Source: Stenotrophomonas sp. 364
Lineage (GTDB): Bacteria > Pseudomonadota > Gammaproteobacteria > Xanthomonadales > Xanthomonadaceae
Direction of reading: 5' to 3'
Length of the DNA: 64,000 bases
NCBI RefSeq assembly: GCF_009832905.1
Contig: NZ_CP047135.1
Location: forward strand, 4,727,001-4,791,000
Position numbers and translations under genes: made by a program. A model generated the notes under the pieces. It was given only the letters and a program-made list of their open reading frames with translations, did not search any database and had not been told where the DNA came from. How positions within the stretch are numbered: the first letter of the stretch is position 1; each line of letters starts with the position of its first letter. Positions 25,550-34,617 of the stretch are shown here, one piece after another.

Positions 25550-26890
25550 TTACGGGTGGGTGCGGGTGCCGTCCAACCAGTTGGGGCCCTTGTTCTTCAG
25601 GAAGAACACGTACACCACCAGCGATACCGCAATGATCGCGGTGACATACCAGGCGAACTGGCCTACCCGATCGCTGCTCTTGGCCGCCTGGTACAGCAGG
25701 GGCGCGGTCCCGCCGAACAGCGAGTTGGCCATCGCATAGCCGAAGCCCACGCCCAGTGCACGCACGTGGGTGGGGAACAGCTCGGCCTTCACCACTGCGT
25801 TGATCGAGGTGTAGCCGGTCAGGATCACAAAGCCGATCGCCAGAATCACGAAGGCCATCAGCGGATCCTGCTGCTGGGGCAGGGCCGTGATCAGGTAGTG
25901 GCTGTACAGCACGCCGCCCACGCCGAAAAACACCAGCAGGCTCTTGCGGCCGACGATGTCGGACAACCAGCCGCCAATGGGCTGCAGCACCATCAGGAAG
26001 GTCAGTACGCCCAGGTTGATCAGCGTACCGGTCATCACGTCGGTGCCGGCGAAGGCGCTCTGGATCATCTTCGGCCCGTTCACCGAGTAGGTGTAGAAGG
26101 CCACGGTGCCACCGGCGGTGATCAGGAAGCACAGCAGCAGCGGACGCCACTGGTGCACGAACAGCTCGTACATCGAGCCGGACGCCTTGGCCCGCCCTTC
26201 CTTGGCCGCTTCGATGGAATCCTCGCCCAGCGATTCGTCCATGCTGCGGCGCAGCCAGAACACCACGATGGCGGCGATGCCGCCGATGCCGAAGGCGATG
26301 CGCCAGCCCCATTCGGAGATCTGCGGCTTGTCCCAGAAGGTGAGCATGCCCAGCAGGGTCAGCTGCGCCAGTACGTGGCCGCCCACCAGGGTGACGTAGT
26401 GGAACGAGGACAGGAACCCGCGCCGGCCGGGAATGGCCGCCTCGGACATGTAGGTGGCGCTGGTGCCGTATTCACCGCCGGTGGCAAAGCCCTGCAGCAG
26501 GCGCGCGAACAGCAGGATCACCGCCGCCCAGATGCCGATCTGCGAGGCGGTGGGGGTGATGGCGATGAGGAACGAACAGCCGGCCATCACCGTGACCGAG
26601 ACCGTCAGCGCCAGGCGCCGGCCGTAGCGGTCGGCGAAGCGGCCGAAGTACCAGGCACCGATGGGGCGCATCAGGAAGGTGGCGGCGAAGATCGCCCAGA
26701 CGTACATGGTCGAGTTCTTGTCGGCGGCCGAGAAGAACTGCGATTCGAAATACACCGCGAACACGGAGTAGACGTAGACGTCATACCACTCGACGAGATT
26801 GCCGGCCGAGCCTTTGAGGGTGTTGGAGATCGAGCGCCGCAGCGCGGCCCGCTCGGGGTGTGCCACGGCGGCGGGGGAGGGAGTACTCAT
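25550..26890 (-). CDS. MFS transporter, metabolite:H+ symporter (KgtP-like)
   Basis: The 446-residue permease has twelve membrane segments. It shows the N-terminal GNLVEWYDVYVYS, GRFADRYGRR in the 2-3 loop, GGEYGTSATYMSEAA and LKNKGPNWL at the C-terminus, all typical of the MHS family. The overall wording is closest to the 2-oxoglutarate permease KgtP, so dicarboxylate uptake is plausible; ProP-like solutes are the alternative. It is monocistronic. Confidence 0.85.
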   Translation of the reverse strand: MSTPSPAAVAHPERAALRRSISNTLKGSAGNLVEWYDVYVYSVFAVYFESQFFSAADKNSTMYVWAIFAATFLMRPIGAWYFGRFADRYGRRLALTVSVTVMAGCSFLIAITPTASQIGIWAAVILLFARLLQGFATGGEYGTSATYMSEAAIPGRRGFLSSFHYVTLVGGHVLAQLTLLGMLTFWDKPQISEWGWRIAFGIGGIAAIVVFWLRRSMDESLGEDSIEAAKEGRAKASGSMYELFVHQWRPLLLCFLITAGGTVAFYTYSVNGPKMIQSAFAGTDVMTGTLINLGVLTFLMVLQPIGGWLSDIVGRKSLLVFFGVGGVLYSHYLITALPQQQDPLMAFVILAIGFVILTGYTSINAVVKAELFPTHVRALGVGFGYAMANSLFGGTAPLLYQAAKSSDRVGQFAWYVTAIIAVSLVVYVFFLKNKGPNWLDGTRTHP

Positions 26891-27073
26891 GCAGGGAGGG
26901 TGTCCTGGCTGGGAAACGATGGTGCGTCACCCTTGTTACCCTACCGCACGTCAACGACAGGTGCCCGACACCGGCGCCCCGGCAGGCCAAAGCAGACACA
27001 GCTTGCCGTTTTCTTTCGTGAACCGGGCAGCGCAGTGGCCTAGAATCCGGGTTCCCCCGGATGGTGGTGTGCC

Positions 27074-27973
27074 ATGTCTTCGCCCGAACCCTCAGCGGCT
27101 GCTCCCCGGAGTGGCCTTGTCGTACTTGCCCTGTTGCTGGTGTACGTGGTCTGGGGGTCCACTTACCTGGGTATCCGGCTGGCGCTGGAGGGCGGCGCCC
27201 TGCCGCTGACGATGGTGTCCGGTGCCCGGTTCATCATCGCCGGGTCGCTGATGTACGCGGTGCTGCGCTGGCGCGGGATGGCCGCGCCGACCCGCCGCCA
27301 GTGGCGCAACCTGGCGATCATGGGCCTGACCATGCTGGTGCTGGGCAACGGCATGGTGGTGCTGGCCGAGCGCACGGTGTCGTCGGGCCTGGCCGCCACG
27401 GCGGTGGCCTCGGTGCCGTTGTGGATGGCGCTGTTCGGGGCGATGCGCGGTACCCACGCCAGCCGCGGCGAATGGCTGGGCATCGCGATCGGGTTCCTGG
27501 GCGTGGTCTGGCTCAACGCCGGCAGCAGCCTGACGGCCTCGCCGCAGGGGCTGATCCTGCTGCTGATCGCGCCGATCGGCTGGGCCTTCGGTTCGGTCTG
27601 GGCGCGCGGGCTGGACCTGCCCAATCCGTTCATGACCGCCGCGGGGCAGATGCTGTGCGGCGGGCTGATGCTGGTGGCGCTGGGCGTGGCCACGGGTGAA
27701 CGCCCGACGACGTGGCCGAGCATGAACGGTCTATTGGCGGTGGCCTACCTGTGCATGTTCGGTTCGATCGTGGCGTTCACGGCCTATGTGTGGCTGCTGC
27801 ACAACGTGCGCCCGGCATTGGCGGCCAGCTATGCCTACGTGAATCCGGTGATCGCGGTGATGCTGGGCGCGTTGATCGGCCACGAGCGTTTCGGGCTGCA
27901 TGACATCGCGGCGATGGTGGTGATTCTGGTCGGCGTGCTGGTGCTGACGCTGGCCCGGACGCGCGCGAAATGA
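27074..27973 (+). CDS. EamA-family exporter (YedA-like)
   Basis: The 299-residue protein has ten transmembrane helices in two EamA repeats. The first repeat has VYVVWGSTYLGIRLALEGG and the second AYVWLLHNVRPALAASYAYVNPVIAVMLG. Both follow E. coli YedA closely. YedA-type proteins export metabolites or drugs. The start at 27074 is preceded by a weak site. Its stop overlaps the start of rarD, so the two EamA proteins are coupled. Confidence 0.87.
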   Translation: MSSPEPSAAAPRSGLVVLALLLVYVVWGSTYLGIRLALEGGALPLTMVSGARFIIAGSLMYAVLRWRGMAAPTRRQWRNLAIMGLTMLVLGNGMVVLAERTVSSGLAATAVASVPLWMALFGAMRGTHASRGEWLGIAIGFLGVVWLNAGSSLTASPQGLILLLIAPIGWAFGSVWARGLDLPNPFMTAAGQMLCGGLMLVALGVATGERPTTWPSMNGLLAVAYLCMFGSIVAFTAYVWLLHNVRPALAASYAYVNPVIAVMLGALIGHERFGLHDIAAMVVILVGVLVLTLARTRAK

Positions 27974-28875
27974 GCGCGGTGTCGCAGCACAGTCTGCAGG
28001 AGCAACGGCGCGGTCTGGCGATCACGGCGTTTACGTTCACGCTGTGGGGGTTGGTGCCGGTCTACTGGCACCTGCTGCAGGCGGTGCCGTCGCAGCAGAT
28101 CATCGCGCACCGGATCATCTGGAGCACGGTGCTGGTGGTGGCCTGGCTGCTGCTGAGCGCGGGGACGGGCTGGTGGAAGCAGATTGCGGCGCAGAAGCGG
28201 GCGCTGCCGACGCTGGCGCTGAGCAGTGTGGCGATTGCGTTCAACTGGGGGCTGTACATCTGGGCGATCAACGCGGGCCATGTGATCGAGACGAGCCTGG
28301 GATATTTCATCAATCCGCTGGTAAGCGTCGTGCTGGGGGTGGTGGTGCTGAAGGAGCGGCTGCGCGGGTTGCAGTGGCTGGCGGTCGGCTGCGCGGCGTT
28401 GGGGGTGGCGTGGCTCACCTACGACGCGGGCACACCGCCGTGGATTGCGTTGGGGCTGGCGTGTTCGTTCGGGCTGTACGGGTTGTTGCGGAAGCTGATT
28501 TCGGTGGACCCGGTGGCGGGATTGGGGGTGGAGAGTCTGTATCTGTTCCTGCCGGCGATCGGGTTTGCGGTGTGGAGCGAGAACGGGCACGGCGGGGGCT
28601 TTTTCAGCGGGTGGGGCTGGAAGAACGATGCGCTGCTGATTCTGGGTGGCGCGGTGACGGCGCTGCCGTTGATCGGGTTTGCCTACGGGGTGAAGCGGAT
28701 TCCGCTTTCGCTGGTGGGGATCCTGCAGTACATCGCGCCGAGCCTGGGGTTGTTGCTGGGGGTGTTCTTCTTCCGTGAGCCGTTCGATGCGGCCAAGGCG
28801 ATTGGCTTTGCGGCGATCTGGATCGGGCTGTTGTTGTTTATCGGTGACAGTGTGTGGCGGTCGCGGCGGGGGTAA
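27970..28875 (+). CDS. rarD: EamA-family protein RarD
   Basis: The 301-residue protein has ten membrane helices. The RarD signature is clear: GLVPVYWHLLQAVPSQQIIAHRIIWS, INAGHVIETSLGYFINPLV, and QYIAPSLGLLLGVFFFREPF. RarD was named for chloramphenicol sensitivity, but its substrate is not known. The first codons overlap the preceding EamA gene (ATGA). Confidence 0.88.
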   Translation: MSAVSQHSLQEQRRGLAITAFTFTLWGLVPVYWHLLQAVPSQQIIAHRIIWSTVLVVAWLLLSAGTGWWKQIAAQKRALPTLALSSVAIAFNWGLYIWAINAGHVIETSLGYFINPLVSVVLGVVVLKERLRGLQWLAVGCAALGVAWLTYDAGTPPWIALGLACSFGLYGLLRKLISVDPVAGLGVESLYLFLPAIGFAVWSENGHGGGFFSGWGWKNDALLILGGAVTALPLIGFAYGVKRIPLSLVGILQYIAPSLGLLLGVFFFREPFDAAKAIGFAAIWIGLLLFIGDSVWRSRRG

Positions 28876-28947
28876 GGTTTTTTAGGAGCTTTGAAGAGCG
28901 CAGAGCGTAGAGCCGAAGCCTTGGTTGGCGCGCGTGACGGGCTGGGC

Positions 28948-29045
28948 GGGGCTGGGTGGGCTCGCGGGACACGCCGCAAGTACGTCCGTGTAGGCTCCGC
29001 CACCGCATCCATGCGGTGGAGGGTCCCGCAATCCCACCCAGCCCC
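28948..29045 (-). repeat. Multi-hairpin palindromic element, copy A
   Basis: Outer arms 28948-28970 and 29023-29045 pair at 21 of 23 positions. Inside, CCACCGCAT/ATGCGGTGG forms a perfect 9-bp hairpin (29000-29019). Read on the minus strand, the 3' part ends with GCGTGTCCCG, shared with copies B (29279-29464) and C (48129-48233). Confidence 0.7.
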
Positions 29046-29278
29046 ACCCCCGACGGTTGATCGGTAGCCATGGGCAAGCGAAGCAAGCAGGCCAGGCACA
29101 GGCAATTGATACGAGGTAGGGTCGGTTCCCAAACGACTGCCGATATCGTTGGCCGGCGCGGCGAACGCATGCTGCCCATCGAAGAAGGCCCTGGCCACAC
29201 AACAATTTCAGCCAAGAACGCACATGGAAACAACGTGCTGTTGCTCCAGATGTTTCTGTGAGAACCGCAATGTGTCTT

Positions 29279-29464
29279 GGGCTGGTGGGAGTGGGGTGGC
29301 GGGACCGTTGGGCGCCATGGGTCCGGCGCATGCGCCGGACGGGTTGGGCAGGACGCCCAACCCCGGTCTTGCCGTTTGTGCAGGACTGCACAAACGAGCA
29401 AGGCGCCCACGAGCCTCCAGGGATGGATTTACGGCGTGTCCCGCCACCCCACTCCCACCGGCCC
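29279..29464 (+). repeat. Multi-hairpin palindromic element, copy B
   Basis: Outer arms 29279-29305 and 29438-29464 pair at 26 of 27 positions. Inside lie a perfect 20-base palindrome (29321-29340), an 8-bp stem closing an AGGAC loop (near 29342-29362) and a 10-bp stem closing GGAC (29373-29396). The right arm is preceded by the shared GCGTGTCCCG. No gene is seen in the rest of 28876-29582. Confidence 0.75.
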
Positions 29465-29514
29465 AGCCCGAAGAACGCACGGGCCCGCATAGCTTTTGAT
29501 CTTGCCCTGGCGAC

Positions 29515-29543
29515 AAAAAAAGGCGGCGCCCGAGGGCGCCGCC
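29515..29543 (-). terminator. Intrinsic terminator of TonB receptor gene
   Basis: On the minus strand GGCGGCGCCC-TC-GGGCGCCGCC is followed by seven T, 40 bases after the receptor stop. Confidence 0.92.
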
Positions 29544-29582
29544 TTACTTCCATTCAACGGCTTGGAGAGAGTAAGCCGTGGA

Positions 29583-32405
29583 TCAGAAACGCTGCTGGTA
29601 CTTCATGTACATGTAACGGCCGATGTCGAAGCCACCGTAGTAGGTGAAGCTGCTGTTCGGCTGGCTGTACATGATCGGACCCTGGTGGTCGAACACGTTG
29701 TTCATGCCCATCGAGATGGTGCCGTTCCACGGCAGGATGTAACGCATCTGGATGTCATGGAAGGTGTTCGAACCCACCTTGTTGATGCCCTGGTTGCCGG
29801 TGTACGGCGAGCTGAAGCCCGGGTTGCTGCACTCGGTGGCGAATGCGCAGTTTTCCTGCATGCCCGAGTAGTAACGTGCCGTCCAACCCAGGCCCAGATT
29901 GCCGTACTGCCAATCCAGGTTCAGGTTCGAGCGCACGCGGAAGTTGCCTTCCCAGCCCGTGTACTGGCGTACCGGCGTGGTGTCGACGTTGTCGTTCTTG
30001 CGTTCCAGGTAATCCACATACGTGGTGTTCCAGGTGATCGCGAACTTGCCGATCGCCATTTCCGGCAGGCGGTAACGCACCGAGATGTCATAGCCGGCCG
30101 TTTCCTGGTAGCCGGCGTTGAGCAGGGTGCGGTCCAGGCTGCTCACCTGACCGATCGTCTTGCCCGACTTGCTGCGGGTGAAGCGGCTGCAGGCCGCGTC
30201 CACGCCCTGCACGTAGCACTGGTTGAGCATGTCCGTGGCCGACTCACCGACGATCACGTCGTTGATGCGGATTTTCCACCAGTCCAGGCTCAGGTCCAGG
30301 CCCGACACGAACTCCGGGCTGTACACCAGGCCCACGGTCCAGGTCTTGGCGGTTTCCGGCTTCAGTTCGGCGTTGGAGCCGGAGGTGAAGTCGGTACCAC
30401 CCTGCTGGCCCGGCACCGTGGCGGCATTGCCGTCGGCGGCGAGCTGGTGGAAGTTGGCCGGAACGCCCTTGGCCAGGCAGCGTGCCAGCACCTGCGGGTT
30501 GTTGGCCGCGGCGCCGAAGGTCATGTCGCACGGGTCGGTGTACGAATCACGCGTGGTGACCGTGCCGCCGTACAGATCTTCCACCGTCGGTGCGCGGAAG
30601 CCGGTGCCGTAGGTGGCGCGCACCAGCAGGCTGTCGATCGGCTTCCACTTCAGACCGAACTTGGTGTTGGTGGTCGAACCGAAGTTGCTGTAGTCCGAGT
30701 AACGGGCAGCCATGTCCAGCGACAGCTCGCGCGCGAAGGCCATGTCGGCCAGGAGCGGCACCTGCACTTCCAGGTAGGCTTCGTTGAGCGAGTAGTCGCC
30801 GCGGGTCGGCTGGCCGGAGGTGCCGGCAATCTGGCCCTTCTGCACCATCATGTCCGGGTCGTAGCTGGCTTCTTCGCTGCGGTGCTCGAAGCCCATGGCG
30901 CCCATGATGTCACCGGCCGACAGGCTGAACAGCGAGCCGGAGATGTTCGCGCTGGCCACCTTGGTGGTGCTCTGGATCTTGTCGGTGAAGCGGGTGAACA
31001 GGAAGTCCTGCACGTCCTGGTTGCCCAGTGCACCCGGGCCGGTGTAGCCCATCGGCGCCAGCGGGTTCCACGGCGTGCAGCCGGCGATCACGTTGCCGAC
31101 GCTGCCGCAATGGGCCACGCCGTTGGCATCCAGGAACGACGGACCGACCGACTGGTTGACGTTCGGCTGGTACATGCTGCCCGTACCGATGCGCTCGCCT
31201 TCGTTGCGGTTGTACATGTAGCTCACGTTCCAGTCCCAGTACCGCGAACCGGTTTCGAAGCTGCCTTCCACGCCCACGCTCGCGCGCTTGGTGGTCAGGT
31301 TGTTTTCGGTGGCGCGGGGCAGTTCTTCGGTGCGGTGCGCGAACGCCACGTCACGGCCGAACGGGTTGAACGCGCTGTCCTTGGACAGCAGCGCACGCGA
31401 GCCGGTGCTCTGGTACGGGTAGCCGGCCAGCTGCTTGGTCGACTCACGCTCGGTGTACAGCGCGTCGGCCACCAGGCGCAGGTTGTCGTTGATCGAGAAC
31501 CCACCGTTGGCGAACACCGACTTGCGCTGCAGGCCGGTGAGCAGGCTCATGTTGGTCTTGGTGTTGGCGTCGTTGGCCTTGTTGGCCGGCGTGAAGTTAC
31601 CCAGCACGGTCGGGTCGCCGCCCGGGCCCACGCTCAGGTTCTTGCCATCGACAGTGGCATAGCCCCACGGGGTGACGCCGCTCAGGCCGTCGGTCGGGTG
31701 GCGCGGGCCGTTCGGGTAGGCGGTGAACTCACGCGCGCTGCCCAGCACGGCATCTTCGTCGGAGTACTCGCCGCCGACGGTGACCCAGCCACGGTCGAAG
31801 GTCTTGCCAAAGGTGGCGCTGTAGCCGGTCTTCTGGCCGTCGCCTTCGCTGTACTGGCCGACGTAGGCGTTCACTTCCGCGCCGTCGAAGTTCTTGCGGG
31901 TGATGATGTTGACCACGCCGGCGATGGCGTCCGAGCCGTACAGCGCCGAGGCACCGTCGGTCAGCACCTCCACGCGGTCCACGATCGAGGACGGGATCGA
32001 GGCGAGGTCGGAATAGCCGGCGGCGGACACGCCCATGCGGCGGCCGTCGATCAGCACCAGGCTGCGTTCCGGGCCCAGGTTGCGCAGGCTGACGTACATG
32101 CCGCCGAAATCGCGGCCCGACTCCAGCGAGTTGGCGCGGCTCATCGCCGGCGCACCGGCGGCGGTGACGTCCTGCAGGATGTCGGCGACGTTGACGTAGC
32201 CCTTCTTCTCGATCTCGGCGCGGTTCAGCGCGACGACCGGCTGGGCGCTCTCGACGCTGGCCTGGCGGATGCGCGAGCCGGTGATTTCAATGCGATCCAG
32301 ATTGGTGGTGCCATCAGTGGCGGTCTGGGCGAAGGCAGGGGCACTGCAGCTGGCAACAAGCGCGATGGCAATCGCGTTGCGCAGCGGGTGGGTCTTCAAA
32401 TACAT
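29583..32405 (-). CDS. TonB-dependent outer-membrane receptor
   Basis: The receptor is about 940 residues from the ATG at 32405 (MYLKTHPLRNAIAIALVASC), which gives a normal signal peptide; an ATG at 32435 adds ten residues. A plug domain follows, with RIEITGSRIRQ (TonB-box region), DILQDVT, LRNLGPERSLVLIDGRRM and YGSDAIAGVVNIITRK. A long beta-barrel ends in the aromatic terminus YMKYQQRF. The NIITRKNF plug and size are typical of the large substrate-receptor families of xanthomonads, often used for plant- or peptide-derived compounds; the ligand cannot be told. No TonB/ExbBD or sigma/anti-sigma genes lie beside it. Confidence 0.9.
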   Translation of the reverse strand: MYLKTHPLRNAIAIALVASCSAPAFAQTATDGTTNLDRIEITGSRIRQASVESAQPVVALNRAEIEKKGYVNVADILQDVTAAGAPAMSRANSLESGRDFGGMYVSLRNLGPERSLVLIDGRRMGVSAAGYSDLASIPSSIVDRVEVLTDGASALYGSDAIAGVVNIITRKNFDGAEVNAYVGQYSEGDGQKTGYSATFGKTFDRGWVTVGGEYSDEDAVLGSAREFTAYPNGPRHPTDGLSGVTPWGYATVDGKNLSVGPGGDPTVLGNFTPANKANDANTKTNMSLLTGLQRKSVFANGGFSINDNLRLVADALYTERESTKQLAGYPYQSTGSRALLSKDSAFNPFGRDVAFAHRTEELPRATENNLTTKRASVGVEGSFETGSRYWDWNVSYMYNRNEGERIGTGSMYQPNVNQSVGPSFLDANGVAHCGSVGNVIAGCTPWNPLAPMGYTGPGALGNQDVQDFLFTRFTDKIQSTTKVASANISGSLFSLSAGDIMGAMGFEHRSEEASYDPDMMVQKGQIAGTSGQPTRGDYSLNEAYLEVQVPLLADMAFARELSLDMAARYSDYSNFGSTTNTKFGLKWKPIDSLLVRATYGTGFRAPTVEDLYGGTVTTRDSYTDPCDMTFGAAANNPQVLARCLAKGVPANFHQLAADGNAATVPGQQGGTDFTSGSNAELKPETAKTWTVGLVYSPEFVSGLDLSLDWWKIRINDVIVGESATDMLNQCYVQGVDAACSRFTRSKSGKTIGQVSSLDRTLLNAGYQETAGYDISVRYRLPEMAIGKFAITWNTTYVDYLERKNDNVDTTPVRQYTGWEGNFRVRSNLNLDWQYGNLGLGWTARYYSGMQENCAFATECSNPGFSSPYTGNQGINKVGSNTFHDIQMRYILPWNGTISMGMNNVFDHQGPIMYSQPNSSFTYYGGFDIGRYMYMKYQQRF

Positions 32406-32435
32406 CCGTGCGATATCTCTTTTCAGGAAAAACAA

Positions 32436-32600
32436 GCGCCCTTGCGGGCGACGTGGGAAACAACATCACGACGCGGGGGGCGGGAGTCTAATGACTTTTC
32501 AAAATTTTTACTTTCACTTGAAAGCATAAAAACCGCTAAAAATGAACGATGGCTGACAAAATCGCGGGTTCGCGAACTATCTTTTTGTAATGCATGCCGT
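32436..32600 (-). promoter_or_regulatory. AT-rich upstream region of TonB receptor with operators
   Basis: The region 32485-32600 is far richer in A/T than its surroundings. It contains CTTTCA-CT-TGAAAG (32511-32524) and a perfect 10-base palindrome GTTCGCGAAC (32568-32577). These fit binding sites for one or two repressors of the receptor gene. I cannot name the regulator. Confidence 0.4.
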
Positions 32601-33297
32601 CGTGACTGCAGCGCATCGCAACGATGCAGGCAGAGGCACCGATAACGGCGATGCACCCTGCAACTTGAGTGCCTGCAGACGCGCACGACGACAAGCGTTC
32701 AGCGTCCGCCACCCGGTAGAGCCACCCCATGGGTGGCTACGCAAAAAAGTTCTTCTCCCATCTGAGGGAAGCGTCTTGTTGCAATGGCCGTTGCAGAGTG
32801 AGCACGACGGGACGCGGGTCGCCGGATGTGCAGGCGCCGCGGCTGGCGTCTCCGATCGGTGAGGTCGCGAGCGTGAGGGCCCCGTAGCAGCCGGTAGGCC
32901 CCTGGCGCAAATGTCCCCCGGCCGCCGGGCGGCCTCCTCCTTTATTTTGCCCAGGAGCCTACCGGCTGCTACGGGGCTCGGCTTGCGGTGCGCAGGTGGA
33001 CGCCACGTTTTTTGGAAGGCTGTCGGTGGGTCGGGCGCTGGGCGCCGATGCCCTTAGAGGCGAAATAAAGGGGGAGGGGGCGGCCGCAGGCCGACGCCGG
33101 AGGACATTCGCCGGAAAGGGTATCGGGGCCCAGCGCCCGACACGCCGACGGCTGCGCTTGGAAAGCGCCAATGCACGTTTTTGCCTGGCCCGCAGATGGG
33201 CGAAGAACCAAAAAAAAGAACCGCACCCTTGCGGATGCGGTTCGTGGCCTGCTATCGCGTGTGCGCAAACGCGCGCGCGGGTGCCTCTATTGCGGTG
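32601..33297. repeat. Gene-free region rich in inverted repeats
   Basis: Apart from the terminator at its end this gap contains no gene I can support. A SMAG-type palindrome lies at 32716-32740. Arms 32879-32905 and 32951-32977 pair at 26 of 27 positions around 45 bases. Arms 33030-33053 and 33118-33141 pair at 22 of 24, and weaker pairing continues outside them. Confidence 0.65.
33209..33243 (-). terminator. Intrinsic terminator of ABC operon
   Basis: On the minus strand GAACCGCA and TGCGGTTC close a 10-base loop and are followed by eight T, about 55 bases after the last permease stop. Confidence 0.9.
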
Positions 33298-34608
33298 TCA
33301 GGTTTCGCGCAGTGCCGTGGTGATCGGCAGACGTGCTGCACGCAGGGCCGGAAACAGGCCACCCACCAGCCCGATGCCCAGCGCCCACTTCAGCCCCGTC
33401 CACAACAGCTGCGGCGACACCTGGAACTGAAACACCACCTGGCTGAAGTTGTTGCCCAGCGTGGACACGGTGTAGTTGTTGAACACCAGCCATGCCACCA
33501 GACCGCCGAGCAGACCGCCAAGCAGGGCCAGCAACATGGTTTCCAGCATTACCGCCGTCACCACCGGCAGGCCACGGAACCCGATCGCGCGCATGGTGGC
33601 GATCTCACGTGCGCGCGTGGCCACGGCCGCATACATCGTGTTGAGCGCGCCGAACACCGCGCCGATGGCCATGATCGTGCCGATCACCGTGCCCAGGATG
33701 CTGATCAGTTTGCTCAACCCGCCGGACTGCTTGCTGTAGTACGCCCGGCTGGTTTCCACGTCCAGCTTCAGCCGCGGGTCGGCCTCCATCGCCGCCTTGA
33801 AGCGGGCGAACCCGGCCGTGCCGTCGGTGCGCACGTTGACCGACTGGTAGGCACTGCGGTTGTAAGTGGTGGACAGGGTCTGGGTGTCGGCCCACAGCTC
33901 GGACTCGTGCACGTCGTTGGAGGCGAACACGCCCACCACCGTCCAGTCCTGCTTGCCCAACTGCAGGGTCTTGCCCACCTCCAGGCCCTCGAACTGGGCC
34001 TTGGCCCCCTTGCCCACCACGATCTCGCGCAGGCCGGGTTTGAAGCGGCGGCCTTCAATGATGCGGATCGTGTTGCGCACTTCCCAGGCTTTGTCGCCGA
34101 CCCCGCGGAACTGCACGTTGGTGTCGCTGTGGTCGCTGCGCGAGAGCAGGCTGATCACCTGCGACAGCTCGGCCGACACCAGCGGCTTGCCATCGGTACC
34201 ACGGGCCACCCCGGGCAGGCTTTGGATCAGCGGCAGCTGGTCACGCATGATCACCGAGTTGGTCTCGGCCTGTGAACCACCGCGCAGCACGATGGCCACG
34301 TCGTCACTGCCGCTGCGGTTGAGCGTGGCCTTGAAGCCGTCGCCCATTGCCAGCATCGCCACCAGTACCCCGACCACGCCGGCAATGCCGACCACGATCA
34401 CCGACGAGGCGCCCCACCGCTGCGGCAGGCTGGCAATGCCGATGCGCGCGGCCGCCAGCGACAGCCGTCCGCTGCGGGTCAGCAGCAGCCAGGCGGCCAG
34501 TGCCACCGCGATAACCAGCACCGCCGGCCATGGCAGCACGATCCAGACCCCCAATGCCACCGCCAGCAGCAGCACGGTCAACACGTTCCACATCCAGTGC
34601 GTCTTCAT
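33298..34608 (-). CDS. ABC transporter permease, MacB/FtsX type (second)
   Basis: The 436-residue permease has two N-terminal hydrophobic helices in tandem, a periplasmic MacB-like domain of about 240 residues, and three C-terminal helices of the FtsX fold. The FtsX part includes GAVFGALNTMYAAVATRAREIATMRAIGF, the hallmark of this class. It is longer at the N-terminus than its neighbour. It starts 9 bases after the first permease gene and is last in a four-gene operon (fusion protein, ATPase, two permeases). Confidence 0.88.
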   Translation of the reverse strand: MKTHWMWNVLTVLLLAVALGVWIVLPWPAVLVIAVALAAWLLLTRSGRLSLAAARIGIASLPQRWGASSVIVVGIAGVVGVLVAMLAMGDGFKATLNRSGSDDVAIVLRGGSQAETNSVIMRDQLPLIQSLPGVARGTDGKPLVSAELSQVISLLSRSDHSDTNVQFRGVGDKAWEVRNTIRIIEGRRFKPGLREIVVGKGAKAQFEGLEVGKTLQLGKQDWTVVGVFASNDVHESELWADTQTLSTTYNRSAYQSVNVRTDGTAGFARFKAAMEADPRLKLDVETSRAYYSKQSGGLSKLISILGTVIGTIMAIGAVFGALNTMYAAVATRAREIATMRAIGFRGLPVVTAVMLETMLLALLGGLLGGLVAWLVFNNYTVSTLGNNFSQVVFQFQVSPQLLWTGLKWALGIGLVGGLFPALRAARLPITTALRET

Positions 34609-34617
34609 GGGGGCTCC

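Noticed and set aside
29496..32645. Open frame of 1049 codons on the plus strand
   Set aside because: It is antisense to the TonB receptor, is made of His/Val/Ala/Arg-rich shadow sequence and contains no domain; the receptor frame explains the region.
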